Positions 1 to 14,000 of a stretch of 64,000 bases of DNA are shown here, piece after piece. Positions within the stretch are counted from its first letter, which is position 1; every line of letters begins with the position of its first letter. Both the position numbers and the translations under genes were made by a program. The notes beneath the pieces are model-generated. The model did no database searches. It was not told where the DNA came from and worked only from the letters and a program-made list of their open reading frames with translations. The DNA comes from Carettochelys insculpta (Eukaryota > Chordata > Testudines > Carettochelyidae), in the NCBI RefSeq assembly GCF_033958435.1, contig NC_134144.1:13944010-14008009 (forward strand), given 5' to 3'.

Positions 1-129
1 CCCATCCATGCTTCTTCTGGCCTTCAAATAACTTCCCACCCTCACCAAGCTCATCATCAGAATCAAGCTTCGCACAGATCAGACTGATCAATTCAGAGCA
101 GCATCACAACCTGTCAGAACAACAGATTC

Positions 130-445
130 AAAACCTGCAGACATATTCCCACTGCTACAAGAAGTTACTTACCTTGTGCAACTTGAAAGCTTGGCTCTTT
201 CACTAATAAAAGACCTGAACTCTACCACCTTGTTTGTCTCCTGGGCTAACATGGCTACCATACCACTGCAAAAAACTTTTGAAAAGATAGAGGCAATGCA
301 GTGTGATTATAGCTGAGCTGATTGTAGGGTATGAGAGACACAAGTGGGTGAGGTAATATTCTTTATTAGACCAACTTCTGTTGGTAAAAGACACCAGATT
401 TAAAGCTTCACAGAGCTCTTCTTCAGGCCTGGGAAAGGTGCTCAC
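130..445. mobile_element. Two Penelope-like 3' tails, tail to tail
   Basis: The plus-strand segment to about 270 (AACTTGAAAGCTTGGCTC, then ACTAATAAAAGACCTGAAC) and the minus-strand segment from about 440 to 320 (GAAGAGCTCTGTGAAGC, then AGAAGTTGGTCTAATAAAG) are two variants of the same GAAAGCTT...AATAAA tail found repeatedly in reptile Penelope-like elements. They converge. Neither carries a coding domain. The family name is from recognition only. Confidence 0.5.
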
Positions 446-1097
446 AGTGTCACAGCTAAATACAAGGTGACATAAATACAAGGAAACTTAAGAAGTAAGT
501 GGAGAATTAAGATGAAAATCCAGGAGATATAACCCTCATTAAGGACAGCATGTGGCAGTCACAATTTACAGCTGGCACCTTTTGCTATGAAAGTAACCTC
601 ACTGACCTCGTATGTTTGCACACCCTGGGGTGCTTCACAGTGAAATGCTCCTAGGGCACTCATATTCTTCTTTGATAAGTCAGGATACTTAGCTGGGTAC
701 TGCAAGGAAGGCAATTTAACAACACTTCAGTCATACAATTTCTTTTAATGTTAAATTTTCTGCTTACTGATTTTGAAAAACATAAATGTTAAAAAAGTGG
801 AGATTTCCAGTTTGCTCCCACAGCTCAAACACTAACACTGATGTGAAATGGTTGTGATCTGGAAAAGAATTCTGGGTAGTGATATACATATGAGAGATAC
901 AAACATTCCATTCTCCTACAGATTTCCTTGCCATAGCAGGCACCTTTTAAAGTGGTGGAGAGTTTACACCACAAGTAACACTATGGATAATGTTTAATGT
1001 GAGCTGGTCACCTGGGATCAGAACTCCTTCCCTATCCCACAAAAATCACAGTGCCTGGATGGTAGTCCATGGTGAGGACAGAGTGCAAGGGACTGTT

Positions 1098-1100
<3 letters not shown>

Positions 1101-1131
<31 letters not shown>
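1101..1131. repeat. Poly(A) run, 31 bp
   Basis: Thirty-one consecutive A residues in intron 15 of gene B. The sequence on its left shows no recognised retrotransposon tail, so it is called a simple repeat. Confidence 0.9.
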
Positions 1132-1134
<3 letters not shown>

Positions 1135-1849
1135 TGAGGGATCAGAGTTGAAACTGGCAAACATGGGCTGCAACACTGACCATCTCACCTCTGCTGGTGT
1201 CCTTCCAGGACAGGATGGTATTTGGAATAGTATCACATGAAGGCAGGGGCACAAGAAATCAGGTACTGACAATGCATTCTGGGTACATATCAGGCTGGAA
1301 TTGAATCTTTTGGATTAACTGGAGTTCTCTTTTGATCTCTGAACCCTTCAGGTTTGCACTCTTGCTGTGTGGTGGCCAGGGACTACATTGTCATACCCTA
1401 CTGCACCACTGCTCTGGCTCTCTTCCTGGTCAGCCTGATGTAGCTGTGCAAGGCTCCCCTGTTGGCAATTTCAAACATTTCTCCATGGTATGTGTTTTGT
1501 TCAGGCCATCCAGCATTTCAAACATCCACCTGTCCCTCTCAAAGGAGCAACACTTACAAATGTAACCATACTGTCACACCCCTAACTTGTTACAGCTAAA
1601 GGAATGCTATTGTCTGGCAATGAAAGGTCCAGTACTTCACTTAGAATATGTTAAATTCTAATTCTGAACAGATATTTTAGACTGGCGAGGCTCCACAGCA
1701 TGGTAAAGTAACCTGTCTTGGGACAGGAACTGGGTAAGGGCACACTGCTTTCAATAAAGGATGTATCACTCCAGCCATCCAGTTAGCCTGCAGCCTTCAC
1801 CGGGAGATCTGAGCACTTGCGATAAACACTGAAGAGCAAAACCACTTAC
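1132..1849. other. Intron 15 of gene B near exon 15, nothing recognised
   Basis: No exon, no recognised repeat. The expected next AOX exon (the linker to the Mo domain) was looked for on the minus strand and not seen. Short ORFs here show no familiar motif. Confidence 0.5.
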
Positions 1850-2012
1850 CATTTTATTCAACCCATGTAACACTTTCAGGTAAAATTTGAAGAGGAAGCT
1901 GACAAGCAGAGTTCTTCTGTATTCCACCTTCCCACCTGGAGCTGAGGTGGGTAGAGATATTTCTCCAAGTAGCAGTTTGCAAGCGTCATCCAGCATCTGC
2001 TCATTCCATTGC
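1850..2012 (-). CDS. AOX: Gene B exon 15: end of FAD domain
   Basis: The 163-nt exon encodes [20 protein letters not shown], then [20 protein letters not shown] and [37 protein letters not shown] is a diagnostic AOX/XDH string at the end of the FAD domain. The donor is GTAAGTGG, phase 0. No exon 16 (start of the long linker to the Mo domain) could be found in 1-1849, so the gene continues past the left edge. Confidence 0.97.
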
Positions 2013-5000
2013 CTGGTAGAGAAAAAGGCATCCACACACACATAATTACAACACTAAACTGCAGCTAAAGACAAAGTGTTAGGTAATAAAAGTTTAATTA
2101 ACCTGAACCTGATCTTGCAGTCTTCTTACATCGTTTGATTTCAGTGGGAATCATGTGCAAGTAAGGATGGCAACAATCAAGCCTTAATACGGTGACTACT
2201 GAGGCTAAGTCTACATTGCAGTAAAACACCCAGGATTAGCCATTGTTAGTGTATTCAGGCTCATTGGAGTCAGACTGGGGGTCTATAAAACTGCAGTGTA
2301 GACATTCAGACTTGAGTTGGAGCCCAGGTTCTGGGACTCCCCCTTCATGGCCAGCCATGGGCGTATAATTGCAGTATAGTTAACTCTTTCATATCTGGTA
2401 TTCTATCATTGGGAACTCTCAAATAACCGGCATTTTAACCATAAGTAAATTTTAGTTACGTTTTCGATAAGTGCAGTATAATGAAAGTAAATACAAATAA
2501 ATACAGTATATGTTTACAGTGTATAATACTACTGTTGTCGGTAATAAAGTACTCTGCATACATTTTTGTTTGTTTCTTAATATCTAATATTGTTTTTCTT
2601 TAGAGTTATGCATTGCTAGCTAGGAATAGCTTTCTATTATCCAGAATATTTGAGTATCTTGCAACCGTCTGGTCCCAGGCTGCTGGATGTAAAAGAGTTT
2701 ACTGTATAAACACGCCTGACTTCTTCCCAACTAATTAGTGACTATTTATATCAGTATATTAGGGACAGAGTGGTTAGAATTTTGCATTTCTTTTTTCCCC
2801 CATGAAATGTAGGTCCTTTTTAGAAAATGAAAATATTCAGGAAAGGATTCAGATTCTTCAGAAATTTCAGTGGAAATTTACTGTGATCACTGTTTTTCTT
2901 TTCTGGAGATGTAATAGTTTTGCAGTGCCAATTTTAACTAGTCAAGTTAAACTCATACATTTTTTCACTTTCATTTCACTTTCAAAATTAAAATCATTTT
3001 AAAAATTACACTATTCCAAAAATAAAATATGGTGATAGAAATAAACAAGCAGAAAATGTGTAAAGCAAAACAAAAATACAGCCAACCAATCAAAAAAAGG
3101 TCAATTTCAAAACCCAAATGAAAAAAAGCAAGTTAGAAATTGGCAGGATTATTTTATTCTAATTTTTAAACCTACTCTATTTCGTAGTATCAATTACTTA
3201 ATCTTTTCTTCATAGTGCTGCTCTACAACATCCATAAAATCCAAGGGCTGGAAGAGACCTCAGAAGGTCATCAAGGCCAGCCCCTTGCCCAAAGCAGGAC
3301 CAACCCCAATTAAATCATCTCAGCCAGGACTTTCTCAAGCCAGGACTTAAAACCCTCTGGGGATGGAGATTCCACCACCTCTCTAGGTAACCCATTCCAG
3401 TGCTTCACCACCCTCTTAGTGAAGTAGTTTTTCCTGCTCTCCAACCTATACCTCCCTCACTACAATTTGAGACCATTGGTCCTCATGCTGCCATCTGTCA
3501 CTATTGAGAACAGCCTCTCTCCATCCTCTTTGGAACCACACTTCACATAGTTAAAGGCTGCTATCCAAGCCCCTTCACTCTTCTCTGCACTAAATAAGAC
3601 CAAATCCCTCAGCCTCTCCTTGTAGGTCATGTGCTCCAGCCCCCTAATCATTTCCATTGGACCCTCTCCAATGCATCTACCTCCCTTCTATAGTGGGGGC
3701 CCCAGAACTGGACCCAGTATTCCACATGTGGCCTCACCAGTGCTGGATAAATGGGAATAATCACGTCTCTAGGTCTGCTGGGAATGCTCCTCTGTATGCA
3801 CCCCAATATGCCATTAGCCTTCTTCTACAAGTGGTGTTCCACTAGGAAAAGAGAATTTTATCTTTGAGTTGGAGCTCCAGAGGAGGACCTCTGGATGAGA
3901 TTTCCAGGGGATCATTTGTATTACTGCAGAGCACCTTGGATATCCCACTCTATTGTTCTTGCTGCCCACTTTCTGGACAGTGGGTACTGTGGGTGAGAAG
4001 TGTAACAGCTGTGATCTCTACATTTGAGCACCCACTGACAGAATTTGGCAGAGCCAAGTTTATAGAGCTCACTATATGTGCTGTTGGAGATGTGCTAAAT
4101 TATACAGTACCTCCCTATGAGTCTCTGACAGGATTTCCTGGCACTGACTGTGGTAGGGCCAATGCCTCCATATAAAATATTCAGGTCCATAATGATGTCG
4201 GTGTTTGGTTTGAAAAGGACTCTCATTCCAGAATTCACAACTGATAAAGCATTTTTCCGGCGCTCGGCTTGTCGGAATGCTGACACAAAGTCATCCTGAT
4301 CAAAAGAAGGCAAAGAGAAATTCTATCACTGGCAGAAATTGACACTCTTTCAAGCCTTAATTAATCACAAGTGACACAAGGAAAGAAAATGGACATTCTG
4401 CTCAAATTATACAATGATTTAGTTAAGTTTCTGCATTTCTTCCACCCAAATACTGATTAGCGATGGTCCTACATATCCTGGAGGATATGCTTGCAACAAG
4501 CCTACTGATAGACTGCCGCGACAAACTAAAGATTTCAACAATGGTTCAATGTGTTATCAGAAGCCCCCACTCTGAAGTGCTGGACAATCAGTGTCTGCAC
4601 AAGTCATTTCTAATGCTTGCTTCCAGCACAAAGCCAGGTGGCAGTGTTGTGCCAATGGACCTGATTTAGCTGACTGTTTTTTAACGAGATTTCTGTATTT
4701 CATGCCACAGTGCCAGAGATTAAAGAAAGAGTTGCTGGTCACAGCCAATGCTGAATTTTTCAGAAGCCCAACTCTGATTTGTTTGGAAGCCATTTCCACT
4801 TGCTCTAAAATAACAAAGTAGCTTGTTCCATACTCAGCCTGAGGAAATCAGCCTTCTTCACTGGTCTGCATACTGGTGATTTAACTGGGGCCTGCCAGAC
4901 CTAAACCCATGGTGCTGATGAGCCAAAGCTCTGTGGTTGGGGGCTGTAACAATTCATGTTCTCTGTGGATCCCCACTGCATTACAGAAACTCCACATGAA

Positions 5001-8000
5001 GTGTAGGTTTAAAATATACCACTTCCAGAGCCAGAGATGGGCCCTGCCCAAACCCTCAAGATCTGAATAATTCTATCAGTTTGCGCTGTTCAAAATCTAG
5101 GTCCAAAGTGCAAATCCACTGCTATCAGTGTTTGATGGGACTCAGACCCATCTCTCAACCTCTGGTGCCCACATGAATTGTGAGTCTCAGGATTACATGG
5201 CCACACGTGAGGCCTTTTGCAGCTGGAACATTTTCTCAGTATGTTTCATGACCTGACATATCACACTGGAAAAATTCATCCCAAGTTGCCAGAAACCAGA
5301 AAAACACAACAAGAGATGGGTATAAACAAGAGTGAGAATATGAGCTACAAAAATGCACGAGTGCCTTCCCCCACATGCTAGCACACTCTTTGCTTTCTTG
5401 AAAATAATCTGATAACCCGCGCTCTAAAAGTAGCACCTGTGTTGATGAATGGCCCATTGATTTCAATGGGGCTGTTCAAGAAATAGGATTCTATCCTCCT
5501 GAGGAAGTGTAGCCAAATCAGGTCTCTCATTCATGGTCATAGAGTCATTTTCTGTGGGGACACTGTTGAAGTTCACCGTGTTATCAGCATTATTACTGAC
5601 TGTTTGATTTAGCTGTCAGGTATGAGTGATTATTTCAGTCAGCCAGCAGTGTTAAGCTCCAATGTCTCCACTCCACGAGAATGGTTCTCTTTGGGTATGT
5701 CTACACAGCAGCCTTATTTCAAAATAAGCTATTCCAGGGAGCTACGTTTACAGTAGCCCCCTCCTTTTGGAAGGGGCATGGTAATGAGGTAGTTCAGAAG
5801 ATGCTAATGAGGCACTGACATGAATATGCAGCACCTTGTTAGCATAATAGTGACCACGTGTGATTCAAAATTGCCGCTTTCAGAACACACGCTGCTTGTG
5901 TAGACGGGGGCCTTTCAAAAGGACCTCCTGGACTTCGACAGCCCCTTCTTCCTATTTGGTTTTAGGAAGACGGGGCTTTTGAAGTCCGGGGGGGAGGGGA
6001 AGGTCCTTTCAAAAGGTCCTCATCTACACACATGGCATGTGTTCCGAAAGCAGCACTTGAGAATCGCACATGGCCACCATTATGCTAATGAGGTGCTGCA
6101 TATTCATGTCAGTGCCTCATTAGCATCCTCCAAACTCCCTCATTACCATGCCCCTTCCGAAAGGAGGGGGCTAGTTTAGATGTAGCTAAAGAGTATTCCG
6201 AAATAACTTATTTCGAAATAATACAACTACACACAAAATGCATTTTGAAATAGCCCTCAGCTATTTTGAATAGAGCATCTACACACATAAAGCCTGTTTC
6301 AAAATAGAGCCACTGGATGCACTTTGGCTTATTTTGAAATAGGCTCTATTCTCTGTGATTATGTCTACACTGGCCCCTCGCTTGTAAAAGGGGCATGCAA
6401 AAACAGCAGATCAAAAAGGCAAATAAGGTGCTGATTTGCATATCCAGTGTCTCATTTGTATAATGGTGGCCACTCATTGTTCCAGAAGTGCTGTTTTCAA
6501 AAGCCAAAACAGCTGTGTAGACAGGGTTCCTTTGAAAGTAGGACCCGCTTTCAAAAGCACACTTCTGCCCCTGCCTTCAGACCCTAGAGGCCCCTTGGGT
6601 CAGCTTGGGCCCATGTGATCGAAGGAGTGACAGGCATGGTGGATCCCAGAGGTCCCAAAGCTTCAGGGACTGCTTCACCAAAGACAAGTGTAGTAAGTAA
6701 CCCAGGGAGGGTGGTGGAGTGGTATCTCTCCACCAGGTAAACTCAGCATGTTTCAGTGGAATCCCCAGCTGAGTCTATTGTGAATCACTCTGCCACCCTG
6801 TATGGTACTGGTTTGGGGCCTACTGGAGCTGGGTGGGCCCAGAACCCCCAACCTGGGCTGCCAATCCCTTTTAATGATGCCCTAACCCTAATCCACTCCG
6901 GATATTGACCACTAGGCCCTCCCATCTGCCATGAGAGGGCCACCCTAGTTTGACTCTAGCCACAGGCTGTGCACCTGTGTGGGAGAACCAGCTTACTTGA
7001 CTCTGATGGTTAGGCCATGGTGCTCCAGAAAATGGAGCTATCTCCTTGGCTTTATTGCTTAGGCCTCAGAGTTGAGTATAACTGGTGAGCAGACCCAGTG
7101 GTGGTTTCTTTATGCCCACTAACCCCTTTTGGGGCCAAGATATACAGGCACAACGAAACCATGTCATCACTTCCAGGAAGAACTACAGATTTCCTTTTTT
7201 ATCTTTTCTTCCACTTTTAGGAGGGTCCTGGTTTGTAATCCCCATCCAAATTTCCCTTCCGTTCATTAATATCAACCATAACCAGTAATAGGATTCTGAA
7301 TTTTTAGACAGAAGATGTGCTGCTGTTTTACCAGATTCAATGTAGAGTGCAGATATTGAATTTATACATTCAGGGTATTTTTTTTTTTTTTTTTTTTTTA
7401 AAGAAGAAATCTATTAGGGATAGCCGGCCTGTAACCCAGCTCTTAGATTACATTAATCAGTGTTGACACTTTGGGGCAGCTGGTGAAGTGACATTGGGTA
7501 AGTCTATACTAGGGAAATACGTTAATTTCAGATAGGCAATTCTAGCTATGGCATTTGCATAGCTAGAATCAACCTATCAGAATCCACTTACTTCCCTAGT
7601 GATGTGTGAGCCTCTTCAGTCTTATGTTGACATCCCTTACTCAAAGCAATAGCGTAGCATACCAAGAGGTCAACAGCCAAGCTCAGAGAGGTCAATTTTG
7701 CTTCATCTTCACCAGACATGCAAAATCAAACTCCAGAAGATCAATTGTAGTGCATTCATCTTCTGGTAACTATAGACAAGCCCACTGTAACCTGTGTATT
7801 AATTTTGCTTGAAACAGGCATTAAGCATGTAAGAATTTATTTAGTATTTAGATGCCATAAAATGCATAACAGTTGCCGCATGCATTAATCTCACTTGTAA
7901 TGTCTGTATTCCATGCTATAAGAAAATATGTAAGTGATGCTTTATAACTTTGAGGCCGTGTCTACACGAGCCCCAAACTTCGAAATGGCCACTTGCGTGG

Positions 8001-11000
8001 CCATTTCGAAGTTTGGGGCTAGTGTAGACGTAGTCTGAGAATGTTTTCTCAGAACTTGTGAACCTAGGCATGGGCTTCTTCACCCATTCAGAGGAACTAT
8101 CAAAATCAGATGATCCATCAAAGAACATCACAATACAAAGGATTGGTTAATGACCTTATGCTGCCTCTGGATTTCAAAGGTTAATGAAGGAACTAAAACA
8201 AATATCATTGACAAAATTTTGATTTTTTGGCTGTTTGACAGAGCTAGTGGCACCAACCTGAAGACAGAGATCCCTAGGGGCTGCCCTGGCACTGCCTAAA
8301 AGACATTTTGAATTGACAGATCACTGGAACTCTGTCACTCTGAGGATTTGGAAGAAGTGGGTCTGTCCCACGAAAGCTCACCTAATAAACTATTTTGCTA
8401 GTCTTTAGAGTGCTACTTGACTGCTTTTTGTTTTGATAGTGTACAGACTAGCACGGCTTCCTCTCTGTTACTATTCAACTTATTTGTGTGTATGTGTTTG
8501 GTTGCTTGAACCTGTAAACTCTAATGTCCTTTTCTTAGTCTTAATCCTTCAGATAGTTTGTTACGGTATTGAATAAAGGTGTTTTCTGTGATGTAAGATC
8601 TGGAGTATTAACTGATCCGATGTAAGTGACTGGTGTTGGAACTGGAAGCACCCTGGACAAGGTGTGATTTTTTTGGTGCAAGGGACCATTCACTAAGTCC
8701 ATTTTGTTTGGGTGACAAGATGGACTGGAGAATCTCAGGGGATTCCCTGTAACTCCATGATAAGACTGTTTCGTGATCCAGGAGTTCGCACTCGTTATTG
8801 GGTTTGTTGAAATCTAATCACAGAACACCCCACTCATTTGGGGTTTCTGTATTGAGGCAGGCACTCAGTTGTGAGGCACTCAAGACAGCATACCATGTGT
8901 CTCCTGGCTTTCTCTTTTAAACCTGGACAGCTCCTGTATTGTCAGTACAGGCACAGACTCACTTGGGCTTTTACTTGTCTGTTTGAATCTCTGCACTCTC
9001 ATCTTTACCTGGGTTTTTACTATTTCTTCTGCAGTTTTTGTTGAGGGACACTAGAGGGACATATAATAACACAGAAGTTGCTAATATTACAATATTCTTT
9101 CCTCGAACACATTAGGGCCAAATCTGCCACCCTCACTCATAAGACATGTGTTCACTACCTGCTGGATGGACAGACAGTGATCAATCCTATACTTGGCGTG
9201 ATAAATCCATCACTTAATGCTCTCCTGTTAACTCTGGAACTCCACCATCCTGACAAATGTAGGTGGAGTAAATGGGAGATCATGGGAGCTGTCAATTTAC
9301 CTCAATGAAGTTATTGTGGTTAGCAGATCTAAGTAAATCTACTTCAGCTATGGTATTTATGTAGCTGAAGTTGTGGTACTTAGATCGAAGGCTGCAATTG
9401 TGCAGACTAGGCCATAGTGATCTACCTTACTGTGAGCGTTGTCCCATAGAAAGCAGAAGAGGTACAGCATGTAAGTTACGAATCATCAGGTATGAGGGGC
9501 CAGAATCTGGCCTTCCATTTGAGGGATATGGTACCAGTACTACCTCATCCTTGGATTAATGGGGCATCTTATATTGCTACAGTACTGAGGATTGATTCCT
9601 GCATATATATTATAGGAGAGAGAAATAACATTAAGGCTACGTCTACACTAGCCAAAACTTCGAAATTGCCATGCAAATGGAGATTTCGAAGTTTACTAAT
9701 GAAGCGCTGAAATACATATTCAGCGCCTCATTAGCATGCGGGCAGCTGCGGCACTTCGAAATTGACACGGCTCACTGCCGCATGGCTTGTCCAGACGGGG
9801 CTCCTTTTCAAAAGGACCCTGGCTACTTTGAAGTTCCCTTATTCCTATCTGCTCATAGGAATAAGGGGACTTTGAAGTAGCCAGGGTCCTTTCAAAAAGG
9901 AGCCCTGTCTGGATGAGCCACGTGGCGGGGAGCCACATCAATTTCGAAGTGCCGCGGCTGCCCGCATGCTAATGAGGAGCTGAATATGTATTTCAGCGCT
10001 TCATTAGTAAACTTCGAAATCGCCATTTGCACGGCAATTTCGAAGTTTTTGGCTAGCGTAGACACGGCCTAAGAGACCCAGCAAATAGAAATTTGGACAG
10101 ATGAGTTTCAGCTTGGCAAAATTCAAGCTAATGTATCTGGGAATACATAAGACTACACCTAGAAAGCAGAGACTTAGGTTGGTCTTTCTTGTCCTGGAGC
10201 AGAGGGCGCCTCATGCCATAGCCCTCCCACATTTACTGGTTATGAGGGTAAGATACAAGGGGCAGGGGGCTGAGGAGCCAGTGGGGTCTTGGGGGATGGG
10301 GCAGTACAAGTGTTTAATGGAAGGGGTGGCATGGAGGATTTTGCGTACAAGTGGCCCCCTGACTTTTAGGGACCCTGCTGTTCAGCACTACAGCATTTTT
10401 TAGTGAATAAAATCTCCCAGCAATACAGGAATTTGGTATAACTGTGTTGCTCGGGGGTGCAGATTTTACTGCTGCTCACTTGACCTCCCCTAATGCAATC
10501 CAGGTGGGGAAAGTGACTTGGAAGGAGGGAGCCCTAATGCTCCTCACTCCCTCCTGTCATAGCCCCTTTGGGGTGTGCAGAGGAGCAGCATTCCAGTGGG
10601 AGCAGAGGGAATGAGCAGCAATGCCGGCTGCTCTTGTGCATTCAGATCAGTTTCCCCATTTGGGTACTGGGGCATGCGTGCAGGGGGAAGGGGTGAAAGA
10701 GGGGCGGGTGCTTGGGGAGCCCACAGGGGCTGGGGGCAATGCAGGGACACCCACAGGAACTAGATGCAATGAGGGTATGTGCCATACCCAAAGAGGCCAG
10801 AATATAAATATGGCCAGGGTATTACTCTTTGTAAGGCCAGCCCTGGTAACCCCACTGGAGTCAGTGGTACTGCTCATAAGATCAATTTGCGTCATAAACA
10901 TCTGCAGATCTGTCCATAGGGGCCATTGGCACTGAAGTGCTTGCAGTGTATATTAAAAGTTCTGTTAAAACTCTTTTGTTCTAAGGCTGTGTAACATTAC

Positions 11001-14000
11001 GTGGATCACACCTTGTTAAAAACAATCCATAGTGGACCCCAGAGCCCTTACCTTCTGTGAGTATGGGATGAGAACTGAGACTATGACCTCTTTTGGCTTA
11101 AGATCTGCATTTCCATGTCTAGCCAGAAACTGGTCATTTAAAGGAATCTGTCGTGTTCCATCTGGTAGAAAAAAGTATAAATTGTGAGAGAATGCAGGGA
11201 AAGGAAAGACTGAACTTTCTAGATGTAAATCTCATCTAATGTGTGAAAGAAAAATACATTAGAAAATAAGTCTGACAGTTATACTCTAGGATTTAGGTAT
11301 CTAGGAATGACACTAATCCTGCAAAAATTTTTCCAGGAGTATTCAAATACAGATTCACAAAAAGAAAAAAGGACTCAAATCTGTAACAAATCCTTTACAA
11401 CGAACAATTTCATCAGCTCTAAACTTAGTGGCATGCAGTGACATTTTTAGCAAGGTATACCACAACTTTTTAGACAACAGATGAAAAAAAATATTTTCTT
11501 AAATTGTAACTCAGCTTTTAATAAATCAAATAAATAAATTAAATAAATTCTAGCTCTAATGTATCATAGATGATTCAACTGTGAATTTTCATGCCTTGTG
11601 TATTTCATTCTACATTTGTTGTGCGAGTTTGCTCTGGCTTGATCTAAGCTGTAAGACAGTACTGTTGAAGAAAAGGTAGGTGTCACCTTACTGGATTTTT
11701 ACAATAAGTATATAACCATTTCTGTAAACACTGAACCAAAGTTTTCACCAAATCTTTTGTCAGGTGGGCCAAGAGAGGTGTCTAATGAAAGCCAGTAACT
11801 CACCGAATCTGTTTATGCTACTTGTATATCTGTACCATCTTTGTATGTAAAGTTATAAATTTCGGCAAATGGCCATTTCGAAAATTTACTAATGAAGCAC
11901 TGAAATACATATTCAGTGCCTCATTAGAATGCTGGCGGCCACAGCACTTCGAAATTGCTACGGCTCACCGCCGCGCGGCTCGTCCAGATGGGTGTCCTTT
12001 TCGAAAGGATCCTGCCAACTTTGAAATCCCCTTATTGCTATCAGGAGATTTCAAAGTCACCAGGGTCCTTTCAAAAGGGACACCTGTCTGGATGAACCAC
12101 ATGGCGGTGAGCCGTGGTGATTTCGAAGTGCCGTAGCCGCCGGCATTCTAATGAGGTGCTGAATATGTATTTCAGCACTTCGTTAGTAAACTTCAAAATT
12201 TGCATGGCCATTTCAAAGTTTTGGGATAGCGTAGACATAGCCTTAGAAATGTTTTATAGCTAAGGATTCATATTGCAAGGTGTGATCACCTCCCCAGTGA
12301 GGTGACATGGGCTGAACAAAGGAAGGGAGGCTCAGACATGGAATCCACATCTTATGGAAATTGACCGAGAAGTGCTGGCAAACCCAGCAGCCAATGACAG
12401 AATGCCACAACAGGCCACCTTTCTTTCTTTCTTTCTCTTTCTTTCTTTCTAATAAAACTTTAGATTTTAGATTCTAAAGGAGTAGCACAGCATGCTGTTT
12501 TGGGTAAGATCTAAATATATATTGACCTGGGAATGTAGCTAGACCCTTTGGGGCTGGGAAGAATCTGTGTGGATTTGGTGAAATAGGTTTTCATAACCTC
12601 TCATCTGAGTAAGGAGAGTTCCTGGTTTGGCATTAGGAGCAGCTGGGGAATCTGTGGCTTTGCTTTGTAGCTTCTGACGGTCCAGAGGTACTTTTGTGGT
12701 GGGCCTGGTTTGCCATATTGAGAAGGAAACTCCAGTCTGGGCTGTACATGGCCTGGTTTTGAGCAATTTGCCCAGGGTAGGTTCTCTCACCTTGGCCCAG
12801 AATCCCCCCCAAATATTTATTACAGTAGGTAACAGTGATCACTGTGATCTACTACCATGTATATTTGATATTCTGTTTGTTTCTCTGCACTTTTGTTTTG
12901 CCATTAGTGAGACTTTCATTATTCCAGATTGAGCATTATACAGCAATCTGTATGGAAGCATTATGACACAGGCTTTGATAAAGTAATAGTTGGGAATTTT
13001 TGCAAAGCAGTGGCAGCTGAGAGAAACCGTGGTACAGAACAGGAGAATAAATGAAAGCGAAGCATATTTATAAAAAGGGCATTTTCAAGGATACATATAA
13101 AACAGGATAAGATTCAGACATACTAACGAAGTGAAAACAGTAGGAGGAACATCTTGTTTTTAAATATGTTAAATAGATTTCTTGTTTTGAAAAACAGAAA
13201 CATTTCAAATAAATTAAATGTGTGTAAGTATATAAGCGCTTTGTTTAAAATGGCAGTTTTTGCATGCATATAATTTTTCTCTATAGTGCTTAATGAGTTA
13301 CTATTTTCGCCTGTATATATTTCAATGGAACTTGCTTGGTCAATGGCCACTGCAATCAACCTCAGTTTACCCTTGGTCCTCCTTGCACCACATATCTTGT
13401 GTATTCAAGTTAGACACATGCAAGCATCATGTTTCACAAAGGCTGTGTCTACACGAGCCCCCTCCTTTCGGAAGGGGCATGTTAATGGGGGAGTTTGAAA
13501 GATGTTAATGAGGTGTTGCCATGATTAAGCATTGCCTGATTAGCATAATGGCACCCACGGCAATTCGAAAGTTCCGCTTTGACTTGGCCACCACTTGTGT
13601 AGCCAGGGGCCTTTCAAAACAATACTCCAGTCTTTAAAAGCCCCTTCTTCCCAAAACAAATGGGAAGAAGGGGCTTTCAAAGACTGGGGGGGGGTGTTTC
13701 AAAAGGCCCCCCAGCTACACGGGCAGCATGCAATTCGAAAGCGGCACTTTTGAATCACTGCAGCTTCCATTATGCTAATGTGGCAATGCATAATCATGGC
13801 AGCACCTCATTAGCATCTTTCAAACTCCCTCATTAACATGCCCCTTCCGAAAGGAGGGGGCTCGTGTAGACACAGACAAAACATTGTCCTCCAGGCAGTG
13901 CACCTGAGGTCATGCTGTAAGAAAGACACAGAGCCGTGGAACAAAATGGCATTCTTCATATTTTTCAGACCAGTGCCTGACGCTGTTTTCCTGGGACACA

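Noticed and set aside
1..1849. Gene B exon 16
   Set aside because: No minus-strand segment with AG acceptor, phase 0 and AOX linker similarity was found.
4095..4313. Taking the 72-codon ORF end to end as exon 14
   Set aside because: Its first residues and last residues are intron; the AG acceptor at 4296 and GT donor at 4110 define the exon and keep the phase.
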